Shown: positions 7,586-14,947 of the stretch, piece after piece
How the letters are laid out: every line of letters begins with the position of its first letter
How positions within the stretch are numbered: position 1 is the first letter of the stretch
Source of the DNA: UBA6987 sp045616945
GTDB lineage: Bacteria; Bacillota; Clostridia; Lachnospirales; Lachnospiraceae
NCBI GenBank assembly: GCA_045616945.1
Contig: JAZLHR010000085.1
Coordinates: forward strand, 1-27,140
Length of the DNA: 27,140 nt
Direction of reading: 5' to 3'
The notes under the pieces: model-generated
Told to the model about the DNA's origin: nothing
What the model saw: only the letters and a program-made list of their open reading frames with translations
The model's database searches: none
Made by a program: the position numbers and the translations under genes

Positions 7586-8538
7586 GCGACATTATTCTTG
7601 ATGTTAAAAACTTAAAGAAGTATTTTAAGACGCCCAAGGGCATGCTGCATGCAGTTGACGATGTATCCTTCAGCATTGAACGCGGCAGAACGCTCGGTGT
7701 GGTAGGCGAATCCGGCTGCGGCAAGTCCACCACCGGCCGTTCCATCCTGCGTCTGATCGAGCCCACCTCCGGTGAGGTATGGTTCGACGGTGTGGATGTG
7801 ACCAAGCTCAGCAAAGACCAAATGCGTGCCAAGAGAAAGGAAATGCAGATCATTTTCCAGGATCCGTTCTCCTCTCTGGATCCCCGTCAGACGGTATTGG
7901 AGGCTATTTCCGAGCCGATCAAGCTGAATAAGATTCTGACCGATAAGGCAGATATTGAAGACAGGACCGTGGAACTTATGCGTACCGTCGGTCTGGCCGA
8001 ACGTCTGATCAATGCCTATCCGCATGAGCTGGACGGCGGCCGCCGCCAGAGGATTGGTATTGCCCGTGCGCTGGCCGTGAATCCGAAGTTCATCGTTTGC
8101 GACGAGCCGGTTTCCGCGCTGGATGTATCCATTCAGGCACAGATCCTGAATCTGCTGGACGAGCTGCAGGAAAGTCTGGGACTGACCTACATCTTCATTA
8201 CGCACGACCTGGCAGTTGTCAATCACTTCGCGGATGACATTGCCGTTATGTATCTGGGACAGCTGATCGAGAAGGCTCCTGCCGAGGAACTGTTCGCTCA
8301 CCCGCTGCATCCTTACACTCAGGCGCTTTTGTCTGCTATCCCGATCCCCGACTGCGACGCCAAGCAGAGCCGAATCCTGCTGAAGGGCGAGATCAGCAGC
8401 CCGATCGAGCCGAAGGACGAATGCCGCTTTGCCAAGCGCTGCCTCTATGCAACGGATGCCTGCCGCAACGGCACGCCCGCTCTCAAAGAGGTCACGCCGG
8501 GACATTTCCTGGCCTGCCGCCGCTACGGCGAGCTTTAA
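7582..8538 (+). CDS. dppF: ABC transporter ATP-binding protein, DppF/OppF type
   Basis: A 318-residue ATPase, last gene of the importer. It starts inside the dppD stop (ATGA overlap). Walker A is GESGCGKS (42-49), Q-loop IFQDP, Walker B FIVCDE (170-175), switch histidine in ITHD (H208). The signature reads LDGGRRQR instead of LSGGQQQR, with Asp151 in place of the usual serine, so one of the two ATP sites of the heterodimer may be altered; this form occurs in other Firmicute homologues as far as I recall. Cysteines 281, 287, 294 and 312 repeat the spacing seen in its partner. A strong terminator follows. Confidence 0.92.
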   Translation: MSDIILDVKNLKKYFKTPKGMLHAVDDVSFSIERGRTLGVVGESGCGKSTTGRSILRLIEPTSGEVWFDGVDVTKLSKDQMRAKRKEMQIIFQDPFSSLDPRQTVLEAISEPIKLNKILTDKADIEDRTVELMRTVGLAERLINAYPHELDGGRRQRIGIARALAVNPKFIVCDEPVSALDVSIQAQILNLLDELQESLGLTYIFITHDLAVVNHFADDIAVMYLGQLIEKAPAEELFAHPLHPYTQALLSAIPIPDCDAKQSRILLKGEISSPIEPKDECRFAKRCLYATDACRNGTPALKEVTPGHFLACRRYGEL

Positions 8539-8546
8539 TGACAAAC

Positions 8547-8578
8547 GGGGGGAGCCGCAGGCTCTCCCTGCTTTTTTC
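8547..8578 (+). terminator. Intrinsic terminator of the ABC transporter operon
   Basis: A 9-bp stem (8548-8556 with 8560-8568, one G:U pair), a GCA loop and a run of six T at 8572-8577. It starts nine bases after the dppF stop codon. Confidence 0.9.
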
Positions 8579-8646
8579 TGACAATGATCGCAGCACGGGA
8601 ACCGAGGCGTTCTGCGTGCGCGTGATTCAATAAGGAGGAACGTATC

Positions 8647-9945
8647 TTGGTACTGTATCATGATATTCCGAAATCTCAGGGTGTGGCGAACTGTCTGAAA
8701 AGGGCTGCTCAGCTGCGGGATGTCCGCTGGACGCCCAAAGGAAATGTGTCCACGGGGCTTGTCATAAGAGGTGAGGATGGCAAAAGCACGTACGCGGATT
8801 CCTATACCCGCCCGTATTTTCCCCTGCAGGGGATCAATTATTCCTCCGTGCGGCTGACGGAGAAATTCGTGGGATTTGATGTATCTCTGGAAACATATCT
8901 GAGTGCTCTTGTCAATCCGAACAGTGTCATGTACAAGAAAAACCAGAACGGTACCGGGGTCCGCATTTACAGCTATTACGGAACGGTTTGCTCAGCCTAT
9001 GTCAGTTATGTGACAGACCGGCCCTTCCGCACCCCCTGTGCTGCCTGGCCCAAGCTGCCGGATGTGCAGGAAATATCCCCGGAGGACCTGGATCAGCTGG
9101 AATTGTGTGATCTGGTGCTGCATCCGCAGCGTCATGCGACCATCATCACGGATATCCAGCGGGATGTGGAAGGGCACGTGAGGAAGGTCACCATTTCCGA
9201 ATGTACCGTTCCGCTGACCCGTCAGACCGATTTTACTCCGGAAGAGCTGCGCCGCGTTTTCCTGGATCAGGGCTTTTTGATCCTTCGCTATGCGGGTGTC
9301 CACAAAGCGACATATACGCCGGATCCTTTTATGCCTTTGGAAGGTGATACGATCCCGGAGGGGAAGATCAATACCAGCCTGATGACGGATTTCGGCAACA
9401 AGGCTAATTATATCCTCGGTACGGAGCCGGTCGAAATCACGATGCTGGAGGAAGGCTGGGAGCGGGTAGAGGTAACGGCACCCGACGGAACGGCCAGACT
9501 TTATACACCGGACGAAAACGGTATGGTTTTCCCCGTCACGGAAAAGCCCGGCTTTTACAAGGCGCTGGCCCTGAAGCACGGAAAGCGCGCCTGCAGCAGC
9601 TGCCCCGGACAGCTGGTGGAAAGCGAACCCGTGGAATGGTGCTGCATTGACGTGGACGCAGAGATGGAAAAAACGGTGTTCAAGGTCGGCGAACCGCTGG
9701 TGCTGAGATTCAAAAACAATCTGCCCGGCGATGACTGCTTCACTTATGCCGTGAATTCAGCGGAAACCAATTATCTCCGCGGGCAGGGCTATTTCACCGA
9801 ATCCGAAAAGGAGAGCGGCATTTGTGTGCTGCGGGAGGATGAGAGATTGAAGAAGCCCGGGAAATATTGGGGGATCGTGATCTCCCACGGCAAGTATTCC
9901 ATGTATGCTTCCCGCCGTTTCAGCTTTGAGGTGACGGAAGTGTAA
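8647..9945 (+). CDS. NlpC/P60 (papain-like) fold protein with C-terminal beta domains, cytoplasmic
   Basis: A 432-residue protein starting with TTG, chosen because a perfect AAGGAGG lies eight bases upstream. There is no signal peptide or membrane segment. Residues from about 95 to 170 resemble an NlpC/P60-type cysteine peptidase core: YGTVCSAYVSYV puts Cys115 at the start of a helix as in the DCSG.V motif, and LCDLVLHPQRHATIITDI puts His163 on the following strand as in GDLVFF..HVGIY. The C-terminal half (about 230-432) looks like beta-sandwich repeats, e.g. EPVEITMLEEGWERVEV and FKVGEPLVLRF. It follows the importer terminator, so it may be transcribed separately. Known NlpC/P60 enzymes cut gamma-D-Glu-diamino acid bonds in wall peptides; a role on imported peptides is inference. 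Fold call moderate, function unknown. Confidence 0.5.
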   Translation: MVLYHDIPKSQGVANCLKRAAQLRDVRWTPKGNVSTGLVIRGEDGKSTYADSYTRPYFPLQGINYSSVRLTEKFVGFDVSLETYLSALVNPNSVMYKKNQNGTGVRIYSYYGTVCSAYVSYVTDRPFRTPCAAWPKLPDVQEISPEDLDQLELCDLVLHPQRHATIITDIQRDVEGHVRKVTISECTVPLTRQTDFTPEELRRVFLDQGFLILRYAGVHKATYTPDPFMPLEGDTIPEGKINTSLMTDFGNKANYILGTEPVEITMLEEGWERVEVTAPDGTARLYTPDENGMVFPVTEKPGFYKALALKHGKRACSSCPGQLVESEPVEWCCIDVDAEMEKTVFKVGEPLVLRFKNNLPGDDCFTYAVNSAETNYLRGQGYFTESEKESGICVLREDERLKKPGKYWGIVISHGKYSMYASRRFSFEVTEV

Positions 9946-10030
9946 CACGCCCGCCGCAAAAGAGCGAAAGCCTGCGGAAAAAATCGGAACCGGTGACCGA
10001 AGCGCAGCGGCTCCGTATTAAAGGCTGGCA

Positions 10031-10092
10031 GATCGTTGAACTGACCTCCGAAAGTTAGATCGAAAATCCAACGATCGGAGGTCATCTTTTTT
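10031..10092 (+). terminator. Terminator with competing upstream pairing
   Basis: A perfect 10-bp stem TGACCTCCGA/TCGGAGGTCA (10042-10051 with 10075-10084) is followed by TCTTTTTTG. An alternative perfect 8-bp pairing, GATCGTTG (10031-10038) with CAACGATC (10069-10076), shares the bases 10075-10076 and partly competes. It ends the 8647-9945 gene or attenuates the HD-domain gene that starts 86 bases later. Confidence 0.75.
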
Positions 10093-10178
10093 GATGGACA
10101 GATACCGCGGTTTGAAGTACAATGAGCGAAAAGCGGCGGCCGGGCCGGAACGATTCGATCCTGCCGGAGGGAGGAAAA

Positions 10179-10766
10179 ATGAACGCGAATATTACCAGAG
10201 AAAAAGCTTTGGAACTGCTTCAGAAATATAACAGGGAGCCTTTTCATATCCAGCACGCGCTGACTGTGGAGGGCTGTCTGCGGTGGTTTGCGGAAAAACT
10301 CGGCTACGGTGAGGATGCGGATTTTTGGGCGATGTGCGGTCTGCTGCACGATATCGATTTTGAAAATTGGCCGGAGGAGCATTGCAAAAAGGCACCGGAG
10401 CTGCTGGCAGAGGGAAATTGCTCTCCGGAACTGATCCATGCTGTATGCTCGCACGGCTACGGCATCTGCTCCGATGCAGAGCCGCTGCATGAGATGGAAA
10501 AGGTCCTTTTTGCCGCGGACGAACTGACGGGACTGATCGGTGCCGCCGCAAAAATGCGCCCTTCCAGGAGCTGCTGCGATATGGAACTTTCCAGTTTGAA
10601 GAAGAAATATAAAGACAAGAAATTTGCCGCCGGCTGCTCCCGGGACATTATCGGCCTCGGAGCGGAGCGCCTGGGATGGAGCCTGGATGAGCTTCTGGAA
10701 AAGACTTTGGAGGCGATGAAGAGCTGCGAGAGCAGTGTCGCTGCGGCTATGGAACAGCCGGCCTGA
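10179..10766 (+). CDS. HD-domain metal-dependent phosphohydrolase-like protein
   Basis: A 195-residue cytoplasmic protein of the HD superfamily. The ligand series is visible: H26 in IQHAL, the HD pair H57-D58 in LLHDIDFE, H92 in CSHGYG and D114 in FAADELTG. Proteins of this small standalone type hydrolyse phosphate esters or nucleotides, but the substrate of this one is unknown. The open frame begins at 10122, yet the ATG at 10179 is preceded by GGAGG with correct spacing and begins the conserved part. It stands alone between two terminators, convergent with the antiporter gene. Confidence 0.8.
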   Translation: MNANITREKALELLQKYNREPFHIQHALTVEGCLRWFAEKLGYGEDADFWAMCGLLHDIDFENWPEEHCKKAPELLAEGNCSPELIHAVCSHGYGICSDAEPLHEMEKVLFAADELTGLIGAAAKMRPSRSCCDMELSSLKKKYKDKKFAAGCSRDIIGLGAERLGWSLDELLEKTLEAMKSCESSVAAAMEQPA

Positions 10767-10774
10767 CCGGCGAA

Positions 10775-10791
10775 GGCGGTCTAAGACCGCC
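10775..10791. other. Short perfect inverted repeat after the HD gene
   Basis: GGCGGTCT and AGACCGCC are separated by a single A. It lies nine bases after the stop codon and has no T-tract; it may protect the message end. Confidence 0.35.
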
Positions 10792-10820
10792 CGGAAGGTG
10801 ATGGCCTGCAGATCGGCAGC

Positions 10821-10885
10821 AAAAAAATACGGCCTCGGATCAGTCCCTTGTGCAGAAAGGATCAGATCCGGGGCCGTACTATTTT
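10821..10885. terminator. Bidirectional terminator between HD and antiporter genes
   Basis: A 14-bp stem (10828-10841 with 10865-10878, one G:U-type pair) is flanked by seven A on the left, which gives a T-tract for the - strand, and by ACTATTTT on the right. It suits the convergent arrangement. Confidence 0.85.
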
Positions 10886-10891
10886 GCGGAC

Positions 10892-12343
10892 TTACGGCTG
10901 CTCTGCCTTGACAAAACGGCTGCGTGCCGCCGCTCCCATGCGTTTTCCGTTTTTGCCGCAGATCGTGAGGCCGGCGAAGGCCATGATCAACGTAACCAGA
11001 GGCATCGTATAGTTGAAGACCGCGAACCGCATATAGCTGAGAACGCCGATGCCCAGCACGCCCGACACATATACGCCGCAGGTGTTCCAGGGGACCAGTG
11101 CGGAGGTCACGGCACCGGCACTGTCCAGCGCGTTGGAAAGAGTCTGCGGGGCCAACTCCATTTTTCCGTATTCACCCTGAAACATACTGCCGGGGACGAC
11201 GATGGCAATGTATTGGTCCGGCATGACGATATTGCTGACGATGCAGCTGGTTTCCGTCAGCGCAACGAGCGAGGCGGGGGATTTGATAAAGGCCTTCTTT
11301 AAAGCATCGGCGATCACGGTCAGTGCGCCGCATTCGCTCATGATTCCGCTGAACATCATGGCGATCAGGACCATGGTGATCGTATAGCCCATATTGACGA
11401 TGCCCCCGGTCGTCAGGAGAGATGAGACCGCTTCCAGCGGAGATCGGCAGGTGTAGCCGTACAGGCCGCATTCCATTACGGAGCCGAGCGTGCAGTCCTG
11501 CTGCAGGATGATCCCCAGCACAGCGCCGGACACGATACCGGCGGCCAGTCCCGGCAAAGCAGGGACTTTCAGGGCTACCAGCGTGATGACCAGAAGAATG
11601 GGGAGGAGCAGCAGCGGAGAGATTGTAAACAGGCGGTCCAGTTCGTCGGACAGAGCCGCGACGGAGCCCATATCCGCGGCAGCCGCGCCGCCGGAAGATA
11701 ATCCCAGAACCGTGAAGGCAATGAGTGTGATGCCGTAGGCGACACCGGTCGGCAGGAGCATGAAGCGAATGTGCGTGATGATATTGCAGCCGGATACGGC
11801 AGCTGCCAGCGTCGTGCTGTCGGACATCGGGGAGGTTTTATCGCCGAAATAGGCGCCGGATACGATGGCTCCGGCAGTCAGGGCGGGGTTGATGCCCAGC
11901 CCGGATCCCACACCCATCAGAGCGACACCGATGGTACCTACCGTACCCCATGAAGAACCTGTCGCAAGCGAGGTCACGGAACAGATGATGACCGCAGCCG
12001 TCAGGAAAAAGGAGGGCTTCAGAAGTTTCAGCCCGTAATAGATCATGGTCGGAACGACTCCTGCGTCGACCCAGATCCCGATGAGCAGCCCGATTATCAG
12101 CAAAATGATGACGGCGCCGAGAGCCTGAACGATCCCATTCACCAGCATCTGCTCGACCCTGTTCCAGCGATAGCCCAGCCGCAGCGCCAGGATCGCGGCG
12201 GCGGCAGTGCCGATCAGCATGGGGATGTGGGGGGCCTGATCATATACTAAAATGCCCACGGACAGGGCGGCAATCAGAACGCACAGAGGCATGAGTGCTT
12301 CCGCGAGCTTCGGCTTTCGGAACTCTTTTCCCTTTTGATTCAT
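10892..12343 (-). CDS. NhaC-family Na+/H+ antiporter (or related organic-acid antiporter)
   Basis: A 483-residue polytopic membrane protein with about a dozen hydrophobic segments. The family hallmark GDKTSPMSDST is at residues 167-177, with ATGSSWGTVGT (128-138) before it. NhaC members exchange sodium for protons; relatives such as MleN exchange organic anions together with ions, so the cargo is open. The start at 12343 is chosen over the upstream frame because AGGAGG lies eight bases before it. It is divergent from a LysR-type gene with a shared regulatory region, so control by that regulator is likely. Confidence 0.88.
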   Translation of the reverse strand: MNQKGKEFRKPKLAEALMPLCVLIAALSVGILVYDQAPHIPMLIGTAAAAILALRLGYRWNRVEQMLVNGIVQALGAVIILLIIGLLIGIWVDAGVVPTMIYYGLKLLKPSFFLTAAVIICSVTSLATGSSWGTVGTIGVALMGVGSGLGINPALTAGAIVSGAYFGDKTSPMSDSTTLAAAVSGCNIITHIRFMLLPTGVAYGITLIAFTVLGLSSGGAAAADMGSVAALSDELDRLFTISPLLLLPILLVITLVALKVPALPGLAAGIVSGAVLGIILQQDCTLGSVMECGLYGYTCRSPLEAVSSLLTTGGIVNMGYTITMVLIAMMFSGIMSECGALTVIADALKKAFIKSPASLVALTETSCIVSNIVMPDQYIAIVVPGSMFQGEYGKMELAPQTLSNALDSAGAVTSALVPWNTCGVYVSGVLGIGVLSYMRFAVFNYTMPLVTLIMAFAGLTICGKNGKRMGAAARSRFVKAEQP

Positions 12344-12377
12344 GGAGCAAACCTCCTGTTGACAAATGATTGTCTGC

Positions 12378-12407
12378 ATTATATACTGGGACAAAAGAGG
12401 ACAAAAG
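12378..12407 (-). promoter_or_regulatory. Promoter of the NhaC-type gene with direct repeat over its -35
   Basis: The -10 is a perfect TATAAT on the - strand (12378-12383). The -35 region is weak and is covered by a direct repeat on the + strand, GGACAAAAG at 12389-12397 and again at 12399-12407, exactly ten bp apart. Transcription would start near 12371, giving a leader of about 28 bases. Confidence 0.6.
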
Positions 12408-12428
12408 CGAATGTTTCACATACGAAGT

Positions 12429-12443
12429 ATTCCGATTTGGAAT
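12429..12443. promoter_or_regulatory. Probable LysR-type binding site (T-N11-A dyad)
   Basis: ATTCC-N5-GGAAT is a perfect dyad containing the T-N11-A spacing (T12430, A12442) typical of LysR regulators. Its centre (12436) is about 65 bases upstream of the predicted NhaC start, the classical activator position, and it is immediately upstream of the -10 of the lysR gene, the classical autorepression position. Confidence 0.55.
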
Positions 12444-12446
12444 CCA

Positions 12447-12452
12447 TATAAT
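12447..12452 (+). promoter_or_regulatory. -10 element of the lysR gene
   Basis: A perfect TATAAT, 20 bases before the ATG; the -35 position overlaps the LysR dyad and has no consensus match, as expected of a regulated promoter. Confidence 0.5.
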
Positions 12453-12471
12453 GCTTTTAGGGGGGGGCAGA

Positions 12472-13446
12472 ATGAGCTTGGTGAAAATTGCCGCGCTGGT
12501 GCAGGCGGTGGATGCCGGGAATATCACGGCGGCAGCACAGAGACTGGGATATTCTCAATCAGCTGTCAGTAAAATGATCCGCGATCTGGAAGAGGAGTGG
12601 GGCATTTCGGTACTGCTCCGCGGCAGAAAAGGCGTGGAACTGACTTCCGAAGGGAAGACGCTGCTGCCGGCATTGCGGCAGCTCTTGTGCGGGTATGATA
12701 ATCTGCAGTTTGTGCTGGCAGACCTCCATGGGCTGAAGCAGGGAGTGCTGCGGCTGGGGACCATCAACAGTCTCGCCGCCGGCGGCCTGCCGGGCGTTTT
12801 GAAGGCCTTCCACCGGGAATATCCTTCGATCCGGATCGAGCTCCTGGAGGGAGAATATGCTGAAATTGCCGATTGGCTGCGGAAGGGCATGGTAGATTGC
12901 GGGTTCCTCGGAGAAAACGAGAGAAGAGAATTTGACGCGGAGCCTGTTTTTCGTGACGAGATGGTCGTGGTGCTGCCGCTGGATCATCCGTTGTCAGGCG
13001 CGGCATATTATCCCGTCAAGCGCCTGGAAGAAGACGATTTCATCGGTATGAAAGAGATCCAGGACTACGATTATGCAGAATATCTGGATGCGCAGAAAGT
13101 GAAGCCGCGCATCGCCTACGAGGTGGAAAACGATAATGTGCAGCTGTCCATGGTGGAAAGCGGGCTCGGGGTCTGCCTCGCCTATGAGCATGTGCTGGAT
13201 GCAAACCGTTTCCGCGTTGCCGCAAAAAGACCGGACAAACGCAAGGTACGTACGATCTACGCTGCGCTGCGCCGCGAGGATGTGGATAAGACGGTTGCCC
13301 GGCTTTTCCGCGATTTTTTGATGGATTATGTGGGCAAGAAAGAAATATTCCCGGCCGCGGGCGAAGTAAACGAAAAATGCGGCGGGACAAAGCGTGAGGA
13401 AAAGGAGGAGGGCGGCGGCACGGCTGCCGGAAACGAAAATGGGTAA
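12472..13446 (+). CDS. LysR-family transcriptional regulator
   Basis: A 324-residue regulator. The winged helix-turn-helix fills residues 1-60, with the recognition region GNITAAAQRLGYSQSAVSKM (16-35) and the usual VELTSEGKTLL after it. The effector domain (about 90-295) shows the LTTR pattern LRLGTINSLAAGGLP and a hinge to the second lobe. The ATG at 12472 is preceded by an AGGGGGGG ribosome site; the longer upstream frame would include the promoter. A charged, glycine- and glutamate-rich tail (last ~28 residues) extends beyond the family's usual end. It is divergent from the NhaC gene and overlaps the next gene by eight bases, so both are its likely targets or partners. Confidence 0.9.
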   Translation: MSLVKIAALVQAVDAGNITAAAQRLGYSQSAVSKMIRDLEEEWGISVLLRGRKGVELTSEGKTLLPALRQLLCGYDNLQFVLADLHGLKQGVLRLGTINSLAAGGLPGVLKAFHREYPSIRIELLEGEYAEIADWLRKGMVDCGFLGENERREFDAEPVFRDEMVVVLPLDHPLSGAAYYPVKRLEEDDFIGMKEIQDYDYAEYLDAQKVKPRIAYEVENDNVQLSMVESGLGVCLAYEHVLDANRFRVAAKRPDKRKVRTIYAALRREDVDKTVARLFRDFLMDYVGKKEIFPAAGEVNEKCGGTKREEKEEGGGTAAGNENG

Positions 13447-14851
13447 GAATCAATTGACTGCGGGCTTTATCAGAGTCGATATCACGCCGAAGAACGGCGG
13501 TATTCCTTTGGCCGGCTACGGGGCAACGCATCTGCGGCTGGCAGGAGAGGTGCTGAACCCGATCTATATCAACGCAACGGCGCTCGGACAGGACGGAAAG
13601 CCCGTGTTTGTTCATCTGGTCGCGGATCTGATCCGCGTGGATGTGGAACTGGTGAAGCGCATCAAAGAGGCTGCTTCCGAAAAGACGGGGCTTGCGCCGG
13701 AAGCGATTTTTGTTTCTTCCACGCATACGCATTCGGCACCGGATGTGTCCAGCACGCTTCCCTCTATCAGCATCTACTGCGACTATCTGACAGAGCGCGC
13801 GGCCTTTGCCGCGGAGCGGGCTGTCGCGGACCTGAAGCCTGCGAAGATATTTTACGGAAAGACCGAGGTAGAAGCGAACGGTTCCTACTTTAATTTCGGC
13901 CGTCATTACCGCATGACGGAACGCGGGCATGAGAACGATGAGAATCCCGAACTTTTCCCCGTCGGAGATCAATACGGCCTGCATTACAGCCGCCAGCCGG
14001 AAAAATATGTGTATTACTGCCACGACACCGAGGCAGACCATGAAATGCAGATGATCCGTTTTGCCCGGGAGAACGCTCCGGATATTCTGTGGGTGAACTG
14101 GACCGCGCATGCGACGATCACCGGCGGGACAAAATCTCCGCTGCTTTCTTCCGATTACCCGGGACCCTTCCGTGAGAAGCTGGAAGCCCTTCTGGGGGAC
14201 TGCTGCAGCGTTTTCCTGCAGGGCGGTGCCGGCAATGTGAATCCCTGTACACGGATCCCGCGGGAGTCGATCCCCGGCATTACGGACCCCAAAGCCTCAG
14301 ACCACCGCGCATATGGCTCCGTACTGGCTGCTTTTGCGGAAAAGCTGTACCGAGAAGGTCTGAAAGAGTCGGAATCGGATGAGGTCCGTCTGCAGACGGT
14401 GATCATGACCGGACGCTGCGATCACAGTATGGACCGCTTTACGCAGGAGGCTCAAACAGTAAAGACTGTTTTCCTGCAGGAGGGTGATTCGGATCATGTC
14501 CATGCCCTGTGCGATCAGTTCGGCTTCAACAGTCCCTATCAGTGCAATGCAATCCTGTCCAAGGCCAAACGGGGAGAAACGAGAAATTATCCGCTGAGTG
14601 CCGTACGTATCGGCGATGCCGCGCTGGCAGCCACGCCCTTTGAAAGCTTCTCTGCGACGGGCAAATTCGTTAAGACGCATTCGCCTTTTGCCCTGACTTT
14701 CTTCCACGGCTATTGCAACGGTTTTGAAAAATATCTGCCTTCCGCGGATTGCTATGAGAATACCTACGAGCGGAATGTGACGATCTTTGAACCGGGGACG
14801 GCGGAAATCACCGGTGATAAGCTGGTGGAAATGCTGAATGAACTGAAATAA
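13439..14851 (+). CDS. Neutral/alkaline ceramidase-like protein (N-terminal catalytic domain type), cytoplasmic
   Basis: A 470-residue protein resembling the catalytic domain of neutral ceramidases. Signs are the N-terminal VDITPKNG (13-20), the zinc-ligand segment STHTHSAPD (94-102), NWTAHAT with H224, SSDYPG (237-242) and QGGAGNVNP (261-269), all in the order found in that family. Eukaryotic and some bacterial members cleave N-acyl bonds of ceramides outside the cell, but this one has no signal peptide, and many Bacillota homologues are uncharacterised; a different amide substrate is quite possible. The start at ATG 13439 overlaps the lysR stop (ATGGGTAA), implying translational coupling. 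A GTG at 13394 is an alternative start but lacks a ribosome site. A terminator follows. Confidence 0.75.
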   Translation: MGKNQLTAGFIRVDITPKNGGIPLAGYGATHLRLAGEVLNPIYINATALGQDGKPVFVHLVADLIRVDVELVKRIKEAASEKTGLAPEAIFVSSTHTHSAPDVSSTLPSISIYCDYLTERAAFAAERAVADLKPAKIFYGKTEVEANGSYFNFGRHYRMTERGHENDENPELFPVGDQYGLHYSRQPEKYVYYCHDTEADHEMQMIRFARENAPDILWVNWTAHATITGGTKSPLLSSDYPGPFREKLEALLGDCCSVFLQGGAGNVNPCTRIPRESIPGITDPKASDHRAYGSVLAAFAEKLYREGLKESESDEVRLQTVIMTGRCDHSMDRFTQEAQTVKTVFLQEGDSDHVHALCDQFGFNSPYQCNAILSKAKRGETRNYPLSAVRIGDAALAATPFESFSATGKFVKTHSPFALTFFHGYCNGFEKYLPSADCYENTYERNVTIFEPGTAEITGDKLVEMLNELK

Positions 14852-14870
14852 TAGGCTCCTTAGGGGATCC

Positions 14871-14902
14871 GGGGCAGGCGCGCTGCGTCTGCCTCTTTTT
14901 TC
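14871..14902 (+). terminator. Terminator of the lysR-ceramidase-like unit
   Basis: A 9-bp stem (14873-14881 with 14885-14893, one G:U pair), extendable by two pairs, has a GCT loop and is followed by six T. Confidence 0.9.
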
Positions 14903-14915
14903 CTGCGCGGAAATC

Positions 14916-14924
14916 TGTTATAAT
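14916..14924 (+). promoter_or_regulatory. Extended -10 promoter of the first MATE gene
   Basis: TGTTATAAT is a perfect -10 with an upstream TG. The -35 position falls in the T-tract of the preceding terminator. Confidence 0.6.
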
Positions 14925-14947
14925 GCGGCAGAGAAGGAGGCACTTTC

